A stretch of DNA of 64,000 bases from positions 248,001 to 312,000 of the forward strand of contig NZ_JAJQRG010000004.1 of assembly GCF_021228235.1 (NCBI RefSeq). The letters run 5' to 3'. Of this stretch, positions 43,475-51,554 are shown piece by piece. Both the position numbers and the translations under genes were made by a program. The DNA comes from Pseudophaeobacter flagellatus. GTDB lineage: Bacteria; Pseudomonadota; Alphaproteobacteria; Rhodobacterales; Rhodobacteraceae. Under the pieces are notes generated by a model that was given only the letters and a program-made list of their open reading frames with translations, did not search any database and was not told where the DNA came from. Every line of letters starts with the position of its first letter. The stretch's first letter is position 1.

Positions 43475-44152
43475 GTGATAGAGCTGGAAAACGTTGGCTA
43501 CAACTACGGTGGCGGGGAGCTGCTGAGCGATGTCTCGGTAAAGCTGGCACCTGGATCATTTCATTTCCTGACCGGGCCATCGGGTGCGGGCAAGACCACT
43601 CTTTTGAAACTCTGCTATGGGGCTCTGACGCCGACCTCGGGGCGGGTGCGGGCAATGAACATGGATGTGCGCGGGCTGGATCGTGACCAGATGGCGCATC
43701 TGCGCCGTCGCGTTGGCGTGGTGCATCAGGACTGCCGCTTTCTCGACCATCTGTCGGTGATCGAAAACATCGCGCTGCCGCTGACTGTCGCTGGTAAGGA
43801 TCTGAGCCAGGAAGACGCCAACCTGCGGGAACTGTTGACCTGGGTTGGCCTGTCGCAGCGGGCTGATGCGCTGCCACCAGAACTGTCCGGTGGGGAACGG
43901 CAGCGGGCGGCTCTGGCGCGCTCGGTGATTCTGTCGCCGGATGTGATCATCGCGGATGAACCCACGGGCAATGTCGATTGGGACATGTCGCAGCGCCTGC
44001 TGCAGCTGCTGGTCGAGCTGAACCGCATGGGCAAGACCATCCTGGTGGCGACCCATGATATGTCGCTGATCCGGGCCGCCAAGAAACAGGTGCAGGCCCG
44101 CGTGCTGCGGATTTCAGCCAAACAATTGCACCAAGCGGGGGCAGACCTATGA
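43475..44152 (+). CDS. ftsE: Cell division ATP-binding protein FtsE
   Basis: A 225-residue ABC ATPase starting from GTG behind AGGGGA. Walker A is GPSGAGKTT (about 35-43), the ABC signature LSGGERQRAAL, and Walker B VIIADEPTGNVD. The GNVD (rather than GNLD) after Walker B and the short length fit FtsE. With FtsX it forms the inner-membrane complex that activates periplasmic peptidoglycan hydrolases at the septum. It overlaps ftsX by 4 bp. Confidence 0.93.
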   Translation: MIELENVGYNYGGGELLSDVSVKLAPGSFHFLTGPSGAGKTTLLKLCYGALTPTSGRVRAMNMDVRGLDRDQMAHLRRRVGVVHQDCRFLDHLSVIENIALPLTVAGKDLSQEDANLRELLTWVGLSQRADALPPELSGGERQRAALARSVILSPDVIIADEPTGNVDWDMSQRLLQLLVELNRMGKTILVATHDMSLIRAAKKQVQARVLRISAKQLHQAGADL

Positions 44153-45048
44153 GCGAAGGACGCCTGCGCAAGTTGATTATGGGCGATGCCCAGGCCGATC
44201 GGGTGGTGCCACCAAGCGGTTTCACCGCGCAGTTGACGCTGTTTGTGGCCGGGGCGATGGCCTTTCTGGCGGTTTTTGCCCTGGCGCTGTCGCTTGCCTC
44301 GGGGCGGTTGGCCACCCGCTGGGCGGATGAGCTGGCCCGGGCGGCAACCCTTCGCATCAATGCACCTGCCGAACAACGTCTGGCGCAAACCGAGGCGGCG
44401 TTGACGATTTTGCAGCAAACCCCCGGTGTGGCCTCGGCCCGCGCCCTGAGTGACGCGGAACAGGCCGCGCTGTTGGCCCCCTGGTTCGGGTCTTCGCTGG
44501 TGCTTGACGGCCTGCCGGTGCCGCAACTGATTGAGGTGATCGAAGATGATCCGGGCTATGATGGCACCGGGCTGCGCCTGCGTCTGCAGGCCGAAGTCCC
44601 CGGCGCGGTGCTGGACGATCACACCCGCTGGCGCGCCCCTCTGGTGGACGCTGCGCGGGCGCTGCGGCGTCTGGGGACAGTTGCGATCCTGCTGATTGCG
44701 GGGGCGACGGCGGCGATGATCACCCTGGCAGCCAATGCGGCCCTGGCAGCCAATGCCCAGGTGATCGAGGTGCTGCGCCTGGTGGGCGCCCTGGACAGTT
44801 ATATCGCCCATGCCTTTATCCGCCGCTTTACCCTGCGTGCCCTGGGCGGTGCTGCGGCTGGCATGGCCCTGGGGATGATTGGTGTCTGGCTGATGCCGGC
44901 CGCCTCGAATGAAGGCGGTTTCCTGACGGGCCTTGGCTTTCAGGGCTGGACCTGGGGCCTGCCGCTGCTGATCCCGCCGCTGGGGGCTTTGGTGGCCTTT
45001 GTCGCGACCAGTCGCGCCGCCAAGAAACGTTTGGGAGATTTAGCGTGA
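44149..45048 (+). CDS. ftsX: Cell division protein FtsX-like permease
   Basis: A 299-residue protein with four transmembrane helices: one at about 25-48 (LTLFVAGAMAFLAVFALALSLA), a periplasmic loop of ~120 residues, then helices near 183-202 (TVAILLIAGATAAMITLAA), 235-252 and 268-288. This is FtsX/MacB-like permease topology. The FtsEX complex senses and signals to murein hydrolases. It shares ATGA with ftsE and overlaps the plsC-type gene (GTGA). Confidence 0.9.
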   Translation: MSEGRLRKLIMGDAQADRVVPPSGFTAQLTLFVAGAMAFLAVFALALSLASGRLATRWADELARAATLRINAPAEQRLAQTEAALTILQQTPGVASARALSDAEQAALLAPWFGSSLVLDGLPVPQLIEVIEDDPGYDGTGLRLRLQAEVPGAVLDDHTRWRAPLVDAARALRRLGTVAILLIAGATAAMITLAANAALAANAQVIEVLRLVGALDSYIAHAFIRRFTLRALGGAAAGMALGMIGVWLMPAASNEGGFLTGLGFQGWTWGLPLLIPPLGALVAFVATSRAAKKRLGDLA

Positions 45049-45785
45049 GATTTGCAATTCAGTGGCTTCGGTCATTTCTGTTTGTCTTTCAGATCTATCT
45101 GATGATGCCGATCTTTGGTTTGGTCTTTGCCCCCTGGGCGATTTTCAGCAAACGCGGCGCGCGGGCCTGCTGCAAAAGCTATTCGCACTGGGTGTTCTGG
45201 ACCGCGCGTGTCATGGTCGGCATCCGCTGCGAGGTCCGCGGCACGCCGCCACAAGGTGAAGTGCTGATCGCGGCCAAACACCAGTCCTTTCTTGATATCA
45301 TGATGATTTTCGCCGCCCTGCCGAGGGCCAAGTTCATCATGAAGAAGGAAATTCTGCGCACGCCGGTGATTGGCCAATATGCCAAGCTGCTTGACTGTGT
45401 GGCGGTGGATCGCGGCAAACGCGGCGCGGCCATCGACAAGATGGTGCAGGACGTCAAGACGGGCCATCAAGAGGCCGGCCAGTTGATCATCTATTCCCAG
45501 GGCACCCGCGTCGCACCGGGCGTCAAGGCCGACTACAAGGTGGGCACCGGGGTTCTGTACGAACAGCTGGGCCAGCCCTGCGTACCTGTTGCCACCAATG
45601 TCGGTGTGCTCTGGCCTCGTACGGGCATTCTGCGCAAGCCCGGTGTCGCCGTGGTTGAGTTCCTCGATCCGATCGCGGCGGGCATGGACCGCAAGGCCTT
45701 CATGGAGGTTCTTGAAACCCGGGTTGAGGCAAAATCTAATGCGCTAATGCGAGAGGTAGGATTTGATCCCGATGCAGTACATTGA
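45045..45785 (+). CDS. 1-acyl-sn-glycerol-3-phosphate acyltransferase family protein
   Basis: A 246-residue PlsC-type enzyme. The catalytic HX4D motif is AKHQSFLDIMM (about 77-87), the substrate-binding YSQGTRVAPG stands for the EGTR block, and an N-terminal hydrophobic anchor lies at about 8-30 (FLFVFQIYLMMPIFGLVF). It adds the second acyl chain to make phosphatidic acid at the inner membrane. GTG start overlapping the ftsX stop; the next gene overlaps its own 3' end by 14 bp. It could act in a septum-linked membrane synthesis step; only neighbourhood supports that. Confidence 0.92.
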   Translation: MRFAIQWLRSFLFVFQIYLMMPIFGLVFAPWAIFSKRGARACCKSYSHWVFWTARVMVGIRCEVRGTPPQGEVLIAAKHQSFLDIMMIFAALPRAKFIMKKEILRTPVIGQYAKLLDCVAVDRGKRGAAIDKMVQDVKTGHQEAGQLIIYSQGTRVAPGVKADYKVGTGVLYEQLGQPCVPVATNVGVLWPRTGILRKPGVAVVEFLDPIAAGMDRKAFMEVLETRVEAKSNALMREVGFDPDAVH

Positions 45786-46377
45786 CAGCATAGCAGATCT
45801 GGAAGCGCTTTACGGGAAACCAGGCGCGGCTTCGCTGCGCAAGGTCGCGCGGCGGATGACGCCGCTATATCGCAAATGGATCGCGGCCTCGCGGCTGTGC
45901 ATGCTGACAACGGTGGGGCCCGCAGGAACCGATGACAGCCCGCGCGGCGATGATGGCCCGGTGGTGCAGGAACTGGATCCAGGCACCCTGGCGCTGCCGG
46001 ATTGGCGCGGCAATAACCGGCTGGATTCGCTACGCAATATCGTCCAGGATGGCCGGGTTTCAGTGATGTTTCTGGTGCCGGGATCAAACAATGTGGTGCG
46101 TATCAATGGCACCGCGCAGGTCACTGCGGATGCCGGTCTGCGCGCCCGCTTTGATCGCGGCGGCAAACAGCCTGCCACGGTGATTGTGATCACGATTGAT
46201 GAGATTTACAGCCAATGCGCCCGCGCCCTGATGCGGGCGGGTACCTGGAGCGCGGGTGATGAAAGCGCAGGCCTGCCCAGCATGGGCGAAATCCTGGCCG
46301 AACAGACCGCAGGCGAAGAGGGTGGCCAAGACTACGACCAAGCCTGGGGCGCGCGCGCTGCCGCGACCATGTGGTAG
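45772..46377 (+). CDS. Pyridoxamine 5'-phosphate oxidase-family FMN-binding protein
   Basis: A 201-residue split-barrel flavoprotein. Key segments: WIAASRLCMLTTVGPAGTDDSPRGD, LALPDWRGNNRLDSLRNI, and GRVSVMFLVPGSNNVVRINGTAQV. These match the MSMEG_1061/DR2398-like subgroup of PPOX flavoproteins, which are not true pyridoxamine oxidases. The chemistry is unknown. The ATG overlaps the acyltransferase gene by 14 bp, so translation is coupled and the gene belongs to the ftsEX operon. The upstream TTG three codons earlier is less likely. Confidence 0.88.
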   Translation: MQYIDSIADLEALYGKPGAASLRKVARRMTPLYRKWIAASRLCMLTTVGPAGTDDSPRGDDGPVVQELDPGTLALPDWRGNNRLDSLRNIVQDGRVSVMFLVPGSNNVVRINGTAQVTADAGLRARFDRGGKQPATVIVITIDEIYSQCARALMRAGTWSAGDESAGLPSMGEILAEQTAGEEGGQDYDQAWGARAAATMW

Positions 46378-46380
46378 CCG

Positions 46381-46611
46381 GTGGAACCGGTGCCGACAGA
46401 GCCTGAGGCGACGGCGTTTTTGACCTGGCTGGCCGGATATCTGGCTGCTTTTCTGCTGCTTTTGTGGCTGTCGCGTCAGTTCCGCGAGAGCTTTCTTGAC
46501 TGGATCACCCTGAAAGATCCGCTTGGCCTGCGGTTCTGGCGCCAAAACATCCTGTTTGCGGCTTTCAGCCTGGCCTATTTCGCTGTGGCTGTCCTGTTCC
46601 TTGGCAGCTGA
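46381..46611 (+). CDS. Small two-TM membrane protein of unknown function
   Basis: A 76-residue protein from GTG 46381, three bases after the preceding stop. TM segments are at about 11-30 (AFLTWLAGYLAAFLLLLWLS) and 54-74 (ILFAAFSLAYFAVAVLFLGS), with a charged loop (RQFRESFLDWITLKDPLGL) between. It probably belongs to the ftsEX-plsC operon and is the last gene of it. No family recognised. Confidence 0.68.
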   Translation: MEPVPTEPEATAFLTWLAGYLAAFLLLLWLSRQFRESFLDWITLKDPLGLRFWRQNILFAAFSLAYFAVAVLFLGS

Positions 46612-46671
46612 TCGACGGCGGGACCGGTCGCGCTATTGATCCTTGAACGGCGATATGCGCGCGGCCAGAGG

Positions 46672-46980
46672 TCAACCAATCACATCACCGATCAAAATCT
46701 GGGGCTGAACATTGGTGAAATTTGGCAGGTCTGCCATCACCGGCCCAGAGACCTTGAGCGCAGCAGCCAGTGCCGTCTGGTCGGCAAAGATGATGGTGGC
46801 AATTGCATGGAAGGGTGGCGGAAGATCTGGCCCACCTGCAACCCCCTTGGTGACAAGCGTTTTATCGATATGCGGCCCCATGTGTTTTGCCACTAGTTTC
46901 ATATGGGTTTGGCTATAGTAGCCATAATCGAAGGTTGTGTCTTCGCTGATTGGGTAGATTACCTGCAGTGACACGGACAT
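46672..46980 (-). CDS. EthD family protein
   Basis: A 102-residue ferredoxin-like (dimeric alpha-beta barrel) protein starting MSVSLQVIYPISEDTTFDYGYYSQTHMKLVAKHMGPHI. It has the GPVMADLPNFTNVQPQILIGD ending of the EthD group. EthD proteins assist or catalyse in oxidative pathways, but this ~100-residue class is uncharacterised. The ATG at 46978-46980 is chosen; an upstream start in the same frame gives a non-family extension. Confidence 0.85.
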   Translation of the reverse strand: MSVSLQVIYPISEDTTFDYGYYSQTHMKLVAKHMGPHIDKTLVTKGVAGGPDLPPPFHAIATIIFADQTALAAALKVSGPVMADLPNFTNVQPQILIGDVIG

Positions 46981-47122
46981 CCGCTTTCCTTCCCTATGGT
47001 TCACAGGGAATAGAGCGCGAATGGTGGCCAAATTCCATCAAAAACGCAGTCACGATCAGGCGGAAAGGAAAAGGGCAGCCAGGATGGCTGCCCCTTGGGT
47101 CTGGCGGTGATGGTGGGCTGGA

Positions 47123-48517
47123 TCAGCTGTGGATCGCGCCATCGCCGCAGGCCAGAGCGGCCTCGCGTACCGCTTCGGAATAGGTCGGGTGGGCATGGCA
47201 GGTCAGAGCAATATCTTCGGCAGAGGCGCCAAATTCCATCGCTACGCAGATCTCGTGGATCAGATCGCCGGCACCGGGGCCGATGATGGCAGCCCCCAGT
47301 ACACGGTCGGTTTCCTTGTCGGTGATGATCTTGACAAAGCCACCTTCGGCCTGATGCACTGCCTTGGCGCGGGCATTGGCCATGAAGTTGAACTTGCCAA
47401 CCTTGATCTTGCGACCCTCGGCCTTGAGCGCATCCTCGGTGGCGCCAACAGTGGCAACCTCTGGGGTGGTGTAGACCACACCGGGGATGACGCCGTAGTT
47501 TACATGGCCATGTTTGCCGCCGATGACATCCGCCACGGCCATGCCTTCGTCCTCGGCCTTATGGGCCAGCATCGGGCCTTCGATCACATCGCCAATGGCA
47601 TAGATGCCGGGGACATTGGTGCGCCACTGGGAGTCGGTGGCGATCTGGCCGCGCTCGGTCAGCTTGACGCCTAAAGCCTCCAGACCCAGCCCATCTGCAT
47701 AGGCTTTGCGCCCGGTGGCAACCAGCACCACATCGGCGTCGATGACTTCCTCGGTGTCAGGTGTCTTCTTGAGGGCGTATTTCACCTTGGCCTTGGTCTT
47801 GGTGGCGTCAACGCCCTGCACTGCGGCGCCCATGATGAAGTTCAGGCCCTGCTTTTCCAGGATGCGTTTGAAGCCGCGCTGCACGTCCTTGTCCATTCCG
47901 GGGCAGACTGCATCCAAATATTCAACCACGGTGACCTCGGACCCGAGGCGGGCATAGACCGAGCCAAGTTCCAGCCCGATAACGCCCGCGCCGATGACGA
48001 CCATCTTTTTAGGTACCTTGGGCAGATCCAGCGCGCCGGTAGAGGTAACGACGATCTTCTCGTCGATCTCGACACCGGGCAGGGAGGAGGGCACCGAGCC
48101 AGAGGCGATCACGATGTTTTTGGCCTCATGGGTGTCATCGCCGACCTTCACCTGACCAGCAGCGGGGATTGAGGCCCAGCCCTTGATCCAGTCGATCTTG
48201 TTCTTTTTCATCAGGAACTCGATGCCGCCGGTATTCTGGCCCACGACGTCTTCCTTATAGGATTTCATCTGGTTCCAGTCGACCGAGGGGGATTTCCCCT
48301 TGAGGCCCATGCCGGCAAAGTTGTGTTCGGCTTCGTGCAGCATATGCGTTGCATGCAGCAGTGCCTTGGAGGGGATACAGCCAACATTGAGGCAGGTGCC
48401 ACCAAGGGTTTCGCGGCCTTCAATGATCGCGGTTTTCAGGCCCAGCTGGGCGCAGCGGATGGCGCTGACATAGCCGCCGGGGCCTGCACCGATGATAATG
48501 ACGTCATAGCTTGCCAT
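47123..48517 (-). CDS. lpdA: Dihydrolipoyl dehydrogenase (E3)
   Basis: A 464-residue flavoenzyme. FAD-binding [19 protein letters not shown], the redox disulfide [20 protein letters not shown] (about 40-60), NAD-binding [15 protein letters not shown], and the C-terminal [16 protein letters not shown] with the catalytic His-Glu pair. It reoxidises the lipoyl groups of the 2-oxoglutarate dehydrogenase complex whose E1 and E2 genes lie upstream on the same strand. It is separated from them by two or three other genes and a repeat, so it may have its own promoter. Confidence 0.96.
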   Translation of the reverse strand: MASYDVIIIGAGPGGYVSAIRCAQLGLKTAIIEGRETLGGTCLNVGCIPSKALLHATHMLHEAEHNFAGMGLKGKSPSVDWNQMKSYKEDVVGQNTGGIEFLMKKNKIDWIKGWASIPAAGQVKVGDDTHEAKNIVIASGSVPSSLPGVEIDEKIVVTSTGALDLPKVPKKMVVIGAGVIGLELGSVYARLGSEVTVVEYLDAVCPGMDKDVQRGFKRILEKQGLNFIMGAAVQGVDATKTKAKVKYALKKTPDTEEVIDADVVLVATGRKAYADGLGLEALGVKLTERGQIATDSQWRTNVPGIYAIGDVIEGPMLAHKAEDEGMAVADVIGGKHGHVNYGVIPGVVYTTPEVATVGATEDALKAEGRKIKVGKFNFMANARAKAVHQAEGGFVKIITDKETDRVLGAAIIGPGAGDLIHEICVAMEFGASAEDIALTCHAHPTYSEAVREAALACGDGAIHS

Positions 48518-48542
48518 GTTTTAGGGTCCTTTGTGGTTGGAC

Positions 48543-48605
48543 GGGGAGAGGGCGCTGCCCCCGGCCCATGCGGGCCTCCCCCGAGGTATTTGTGGAAAGA
48601 TGAAT
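48543..48605. repeat. GC-rich REP-like intergenic element
   Basis: The stretch GGGAGAGGGCGCTGCCCC, then CCGGCCCATGCGGGCCTCCC, then CCGAGGTATTTGTGGAAAGA, just upstream of lpdA. It forms nested hairpins around CGGCCC/GGGCC. I recall elements with the CTCCCCCGRGGTATTT..GAAAGATGA plan between genes in many Rhodobacterales genomes; that is from memory. Only one copy is in this window. Confidence 0.45.
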
Positions 48606-48620
48606 GAGAGGGGAGCGCAT

Positions 48621-49181
48621 TCAGAGCGTCTCCACGATGGTGATTGGGGTTCCGTTTGGAACAAGGGACCAGATTTCGCGCATCTCTGTGTTGGTAACTG
48701 CGATGCAGCCATCGGTCCAGTCCCGCATAAGGTGTAGCGCGCCCAGAGCGCCCCAGCCGTTGGGCAGGCCGTGGATCATGATATTGCCGCCGGGATCGCG
48801 CGCGGCGGTCTCAGCTGCGGCTTTATCTGAAGCATTGGGGTAGGAGATATGCAGGCTCAGATGTGCGACGGAGTTTGGATTGCGCCAGTCGATTTCATAG
48901 CGACCTTCGGGCGTGCGTTCATCGCTCTCAAACCGTTTGTGGCCTTCGGGCGCGGCGCCGAGCGAGATGTCATAGCTGCGGATGGTTTCGCCCTCACGGC
49001 GCAAGTGCAGAGCGCGGGTGGATTTGATGACGAGGATCTCATCCGCCTGTTCGTGGGCTGCAGCCATCGGCGGCGGTGTGCCCGAGCCTGCGCCCGCCAT
49101 CAGCGTGGTATAGCCGAAGGTGGCCACGCCAAGCCCAAGAACGAGCACGGTCGCGCGCAGGATATGCCGGGCAAGTCTCAC
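48621..49181 (-). CDS. L,D-transpeptidase family protein
   Basis: A 186-residue protein from a GTG that overlaps the MAPEG stop (GTGA). An N-terminal hydrophobic signal-anchor lies at about 8-28 (ATVLVLGLGVATFGYTTLMAG). The YkuD domain follows (about 45-186): KSTRALHLRREGETIRSYDISLG at the start and the catalytic HGLPNGWG...DGCIAVTNTEM with His and the DGC cysteine. It would form or remodel cross-links in peptidoglycan or attach proteins to it, in the periplasm. It is the last gene before the repeat and lpdA. Confidence 0.9.
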   Translation of the reverse strand: MRLARHILRATVLVLGLGVATFGYTTLMAGAGSGTPPPMAAAHEQADEILVIKSTRALHLRREGETIRSYDISLGAAPEGHKRFESDERTPEGRYEIDWRNPNSVAHLSLHISYPNASDKAAAETAARDPGGNIMIHGLPNGWGALGALHLMRDWTDGCIAVTNTEMREIWSLVPNGTPITIVETL

Positions 49182-49588
49182 AGCAGGGCTGCCACAAGCA
49201 TCGCCGCTGTCGCGATATACCCCACCGCCCAGATCAGGCTGCGCCAGGGCACCCAGCCAAAGGCATAGGCCGGTATGTACAGGACGCGCGCGCCGAGGTA
49301 GGCAAAGGCGCAACCGGTGGTGAAGGGAGAGGAGGCTTCGGCCAGAGTGACCACCACGCAGGCGATCGAGAACAGGATCAGCCCCTCGAAATGGTTGTTC
49401 ATCGCGCGATAGAGCCGCGCGGTGCGTTTGGAGACCTGATCCTGCAACTCACCGCCAAGACGGTCGCGGTCACGCGGCGACAGGGTCTTGCCCTGGCCGA
49501 GTTCCAGGTTGGCCGGTACTGCCATTAGGGCGATTTGGATCACTTGCAGGAGGGCGGCGAGGGTGAGGGCGGTGAGTGCGGGGGTCAA
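49178..49588 (-). CDS. MAPEG family protein
   Basis: A 136-residue integral membrane protein with four hydrophobic helices: LTALTLAALLQVIQIALMAV, the HFEGLILFSIACVVVTLAEA region, GCAFAYLGARVLYIPAY, and LIWAVGYIATAAMLVAALL. The LARAxxNxxE pattern appears as RLYRAMNNHFEGLILF. MAPEG proteins include microsomal glutathione transferases, but bacterial members are mostly uncharacterised. No ATG fits: the TTG at 49586-49588 overlaps the preceding gene's stop (TTGA), so this start may have been captured when the upstream gene was inserted. Confidence 0.83.
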   Translation of the reverse strand: MTPALTALTLAALLQVIQIALMAVPANLELGQGKTLSPRDRDRLGGELQDQVSKRTARLYRAMNNHFEGLILFSIACVVVTLAEASSPFTTGCAFAYLGARVLYIPAYAFGWVPWRSLIWAVGYIATAAMLVAALL

Positions 49589-49998
49589 GGTGCTGTTGCT
49601 CCGAGAGTAACGAACAGAACACCGGAAATGAATGCAGCCAGCGACGTCAAAGCAGCAATCGAATTCAGAAGCACTATCCAGTTGTTCCAAAAGCGGGAGT
49701 AGGGTGTTTCCGGGGCGCTTGCCGTAAAAGAGTAGGAAATTGCCAAGGTAAGTAACATCACACAAATTGCGAATGTGAAACTGCTTATTGCCCATTGGAG
49801 TGAGTCAAGCGGCACTACAATAGCAGTCTCAGCTTTCACATTGCCAAAATATGTTAGTAGGGCCAAGATGGCCCCACCGTTGAGAGTTAGCATTGTACGC
49901 AAGTAGGCTAGGCCCAGCGTATTCGCTTGCTCCAAGCGCGAAATTTCCGAGCTTTCTCCAACCAATTTCTGCTCCAGGATAGCAAAGGTGACCGTCAT
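49585..49998 (-). CDS. AT-richer membrane protein of unknown function in the suc gene cluster
   Basis: A 137-residue protein with about four transmembrane helices. The N-terminus is polar (TVTFAILEQKLVGESSEISRLEQ), then LRTMLTLNGGAILALLTYF, LQWAISSFTFAICVMLLTLAI and LNSIAALTSLAAFISGVLFV. Base composition is visibly AT-richer than the neighbours. No ribosome site is seen; the ATG lies 1 bp after an 11-bp perfect inverted repeat. The gene sits between odhB and a MAPEG gene on the same strand. I do not recognise a family beyond a generic small LRT..LNGGA membrane protein pattern. It looks like an acquired gene. Confidence 0.68.
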   Translation of the reverse strand: MTVTFAILEQKLVGESSEISRLEQANTLGLAYLRTMLTLNGGAILALLTYFGNVKAETAIVVPLDSLQWAISSFTFAICVMLLTLAISYSFTASAPETPYSRFWNNWIVLLNSIAALTSLAAFISGVLFVTLGATAP

Positions 49999-49999
49999 A

Positions 50000-50025
50000 T
50001 TGGTCGAGCAAATATGCTCGACCAA
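50000..50025. repeat. Perfect inverted repeat after odhB
   Basis: TTGGTCGAGCA / TGCTCGACCAA, 11-bp arms with a 4-bp loop (AATA on the plus strand). It begins 6 bp after the odhB stop and ends 1 bp before the ATG of the AT-richer gene. No U-tract follows on either strand. It could be an odhB terminator remnant, a processing hairpin or a boundary of an inserted segment. Confidence 0.75.
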
Positions 50026-50031
50026 GCCGTT

Positions 50032-51543
50032 TTACAGATCCATCAGCAGGCGGCGGGGATCTTCCAGGGCTTCTTTGACCCGCACCAGGAAGGTCACGGC
50101 GCCTTTGCCGTCGACGATGCGGTGGTCATAGCTCAGCGCCAGATACATCATCGGGCGGATCACCACTTCACCGTTGATCGCCATCGGGCGGTCCTGGATC
50201 TTGTGCATGCCCAGAATACCGGACTGTGGTGGGTTCAGGATCGGTGAGGACATCAGCGAGCCGTAGACGCCGCCGTTGGACAGGGTGAAGGTACCGCCCT
50301 GCATGTCAGCCATGGAGAGCTTGCCGTCCCGGGCCAGCTTGCCTTTGGCCGAGATGGCTTTCTCGATTTCGGCAAAGGACATTGCATCCGCATCGCGAAT
50401 CACGGGGACCACCAGGCCGGTTGGGGTGCCGGCGGCGACGCCCATGTGCACGAAGTTCTTGTAGACCACATCGGTGCCGTCGATCTCGGCGTTGACTTCG
50501 GGCACTTCTTTCAACGCGTGGCAGCAGGCCTTGGTGAAGAAGGACATGAAGCCCAGGCGCACGCCGTGCTTTTTCTCGAACTGGTCTTTGTACTGGCTGC
50601 GCAGGGCCATCACCTCGGTCATGTCCACCTCGTTATAGGTGGTCAGCATGGCAGCGGTGTTCTGGCTTTCCTTCAGGCGCTTGGCGATGGTCTGGCGCAG
50701 GCGGGTCATCTTCACCCGTTCTTCGCGGGAGGCATCATCTGCAGCGACAGGTGCGCGTGGGGTTGGTGCTGGGGTGATCGCAGGCGCTGGGGCTGCTGCT
50801 GCGGCCGCCATGGCGCGGGCGACATCGTCCTTCATGATACGTCCATCGCGGCCGGTACCTGCAACATTGGCGGCAGAGAGCCCGGCTTCGGCCATGGCTT
50901 TTTCCGCCGATGGCGCATTGGCGATGTCTTTTCCGGCAGCGGCGGGGGCCGCCTGGGCCGCAGGGGCGGCGGTTGGGGCCGCTGCTGCGGATGACCCTGC
51001 GATCACGCCGAGTTTTGCATTGGCTTCAACTGTTGCACCTTCTGCGGCGGTGATTTCCGACAGCACCCCAGCGGCGGGGGCGGGCACCTCGACAGAGACC
51101 TTGTCGGTTTCCAGCTCGCAGAGCATTTCGTCCTGCGCCACGGTGTCACCGACCTTTTTGAACCAGACAGAAACAGTTGCCTCGGTCACTGATTCGCCGA
51201 GGGTTGGCACCATGACATCGGTGCTGCCTCCGCCGGTGGCGGCGGGGGCGGCTTCTGCCTCTGCTGCGGGGGCAGGGGCGGCGGCTTTGGGAGCGGAGGC
51301 AGCGTCGGCGGCGCTGATATTGGCCAGCAGCGCGGCAACGCCGACGGTCTCACCTTCATTGGCGACGATATCGGCCAATACGCCGGCAGCCGGGGCGGGC
51401 ACTTCGACGGTGACCTTGTCGGTTTCCAGCTCACAGAGCATTTCGTCCTGCGCCACGGCATCGCCGGGTTTCTTGAACCAGGTGGCCACGGTAGCTTCGG
51501 TAACGGATTCGCCCAGGGTGGGCACGCGAACTTCGGTTGTCAT
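50032..51543 (-). CDS. odhB: Dihydrolipoyllysine-residue succinyltransferase (E2 of 2-oxoglutarate dehydrogenase)
   Basis: A 503-residue E2 with two lipoyl domains in tandem. The lipoyl lysines are K43 and K148, both in ELETDKV. The domains (about 1-78 and 108-185) are joined by Ala/Pro-rich linkers. Next is a peripheral-subunit-binding domain (about 205-245: [11 protein letters not shown]...[11 protein letters not shown]), and a catalytic domain to the C-terminus with SYDHRIVDG holding the active His. It transfers the succinyl group to CoA in the TCA cycle. E. coli SucB has only one lipoyl domain. The start follows sucA by 11 bp on the same strand. Confidence 0.95.
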   Translation of the reverse strand: MTTEVRVPTLGESVTEATVATWFKKPGDAVAQDEMLCELETDKVTVEVPAPAAGVLADIVANEGETVGVAALLANISAADAASAPKAAAPAPAAEAEAAPAATGGGSTDVMVPTLGESVTEATVSVWFKKVGDTVAQDEMLCELETDKVSVEVPAPAAGVLSEITAAEGATVEANAKLGVIAGSSAAAAPTAAPAAQAAPAAAGKDIANAPSAEKAMAEAGLSAANVAGTGRDGRIMKDDVARAMAAAAAAPAPAITPAPTPRAPVAADDASREERVKMTRLRQTIAKRLKESQNTAAMLTTYNEVDMTEVMALRSQYKDQFEKKHGVRLGFMSFFTKACCHALKEVPEVNAEIDGTDVVYKNFVHMGVAAGTPTGLVVPVIRDADAMSFAEIEKAISAKGKLARDGKLSMADMQGGTFTLSNGGVYGSLMSSPILNPPQSGILGMHKIQDRPMAINGEVVIRPMMYLALSYDHRIVDGKGAVTFLVRVKEALEDPRRLLMDL

Positions 51544-51554
51544 GTCTGTCTTCC

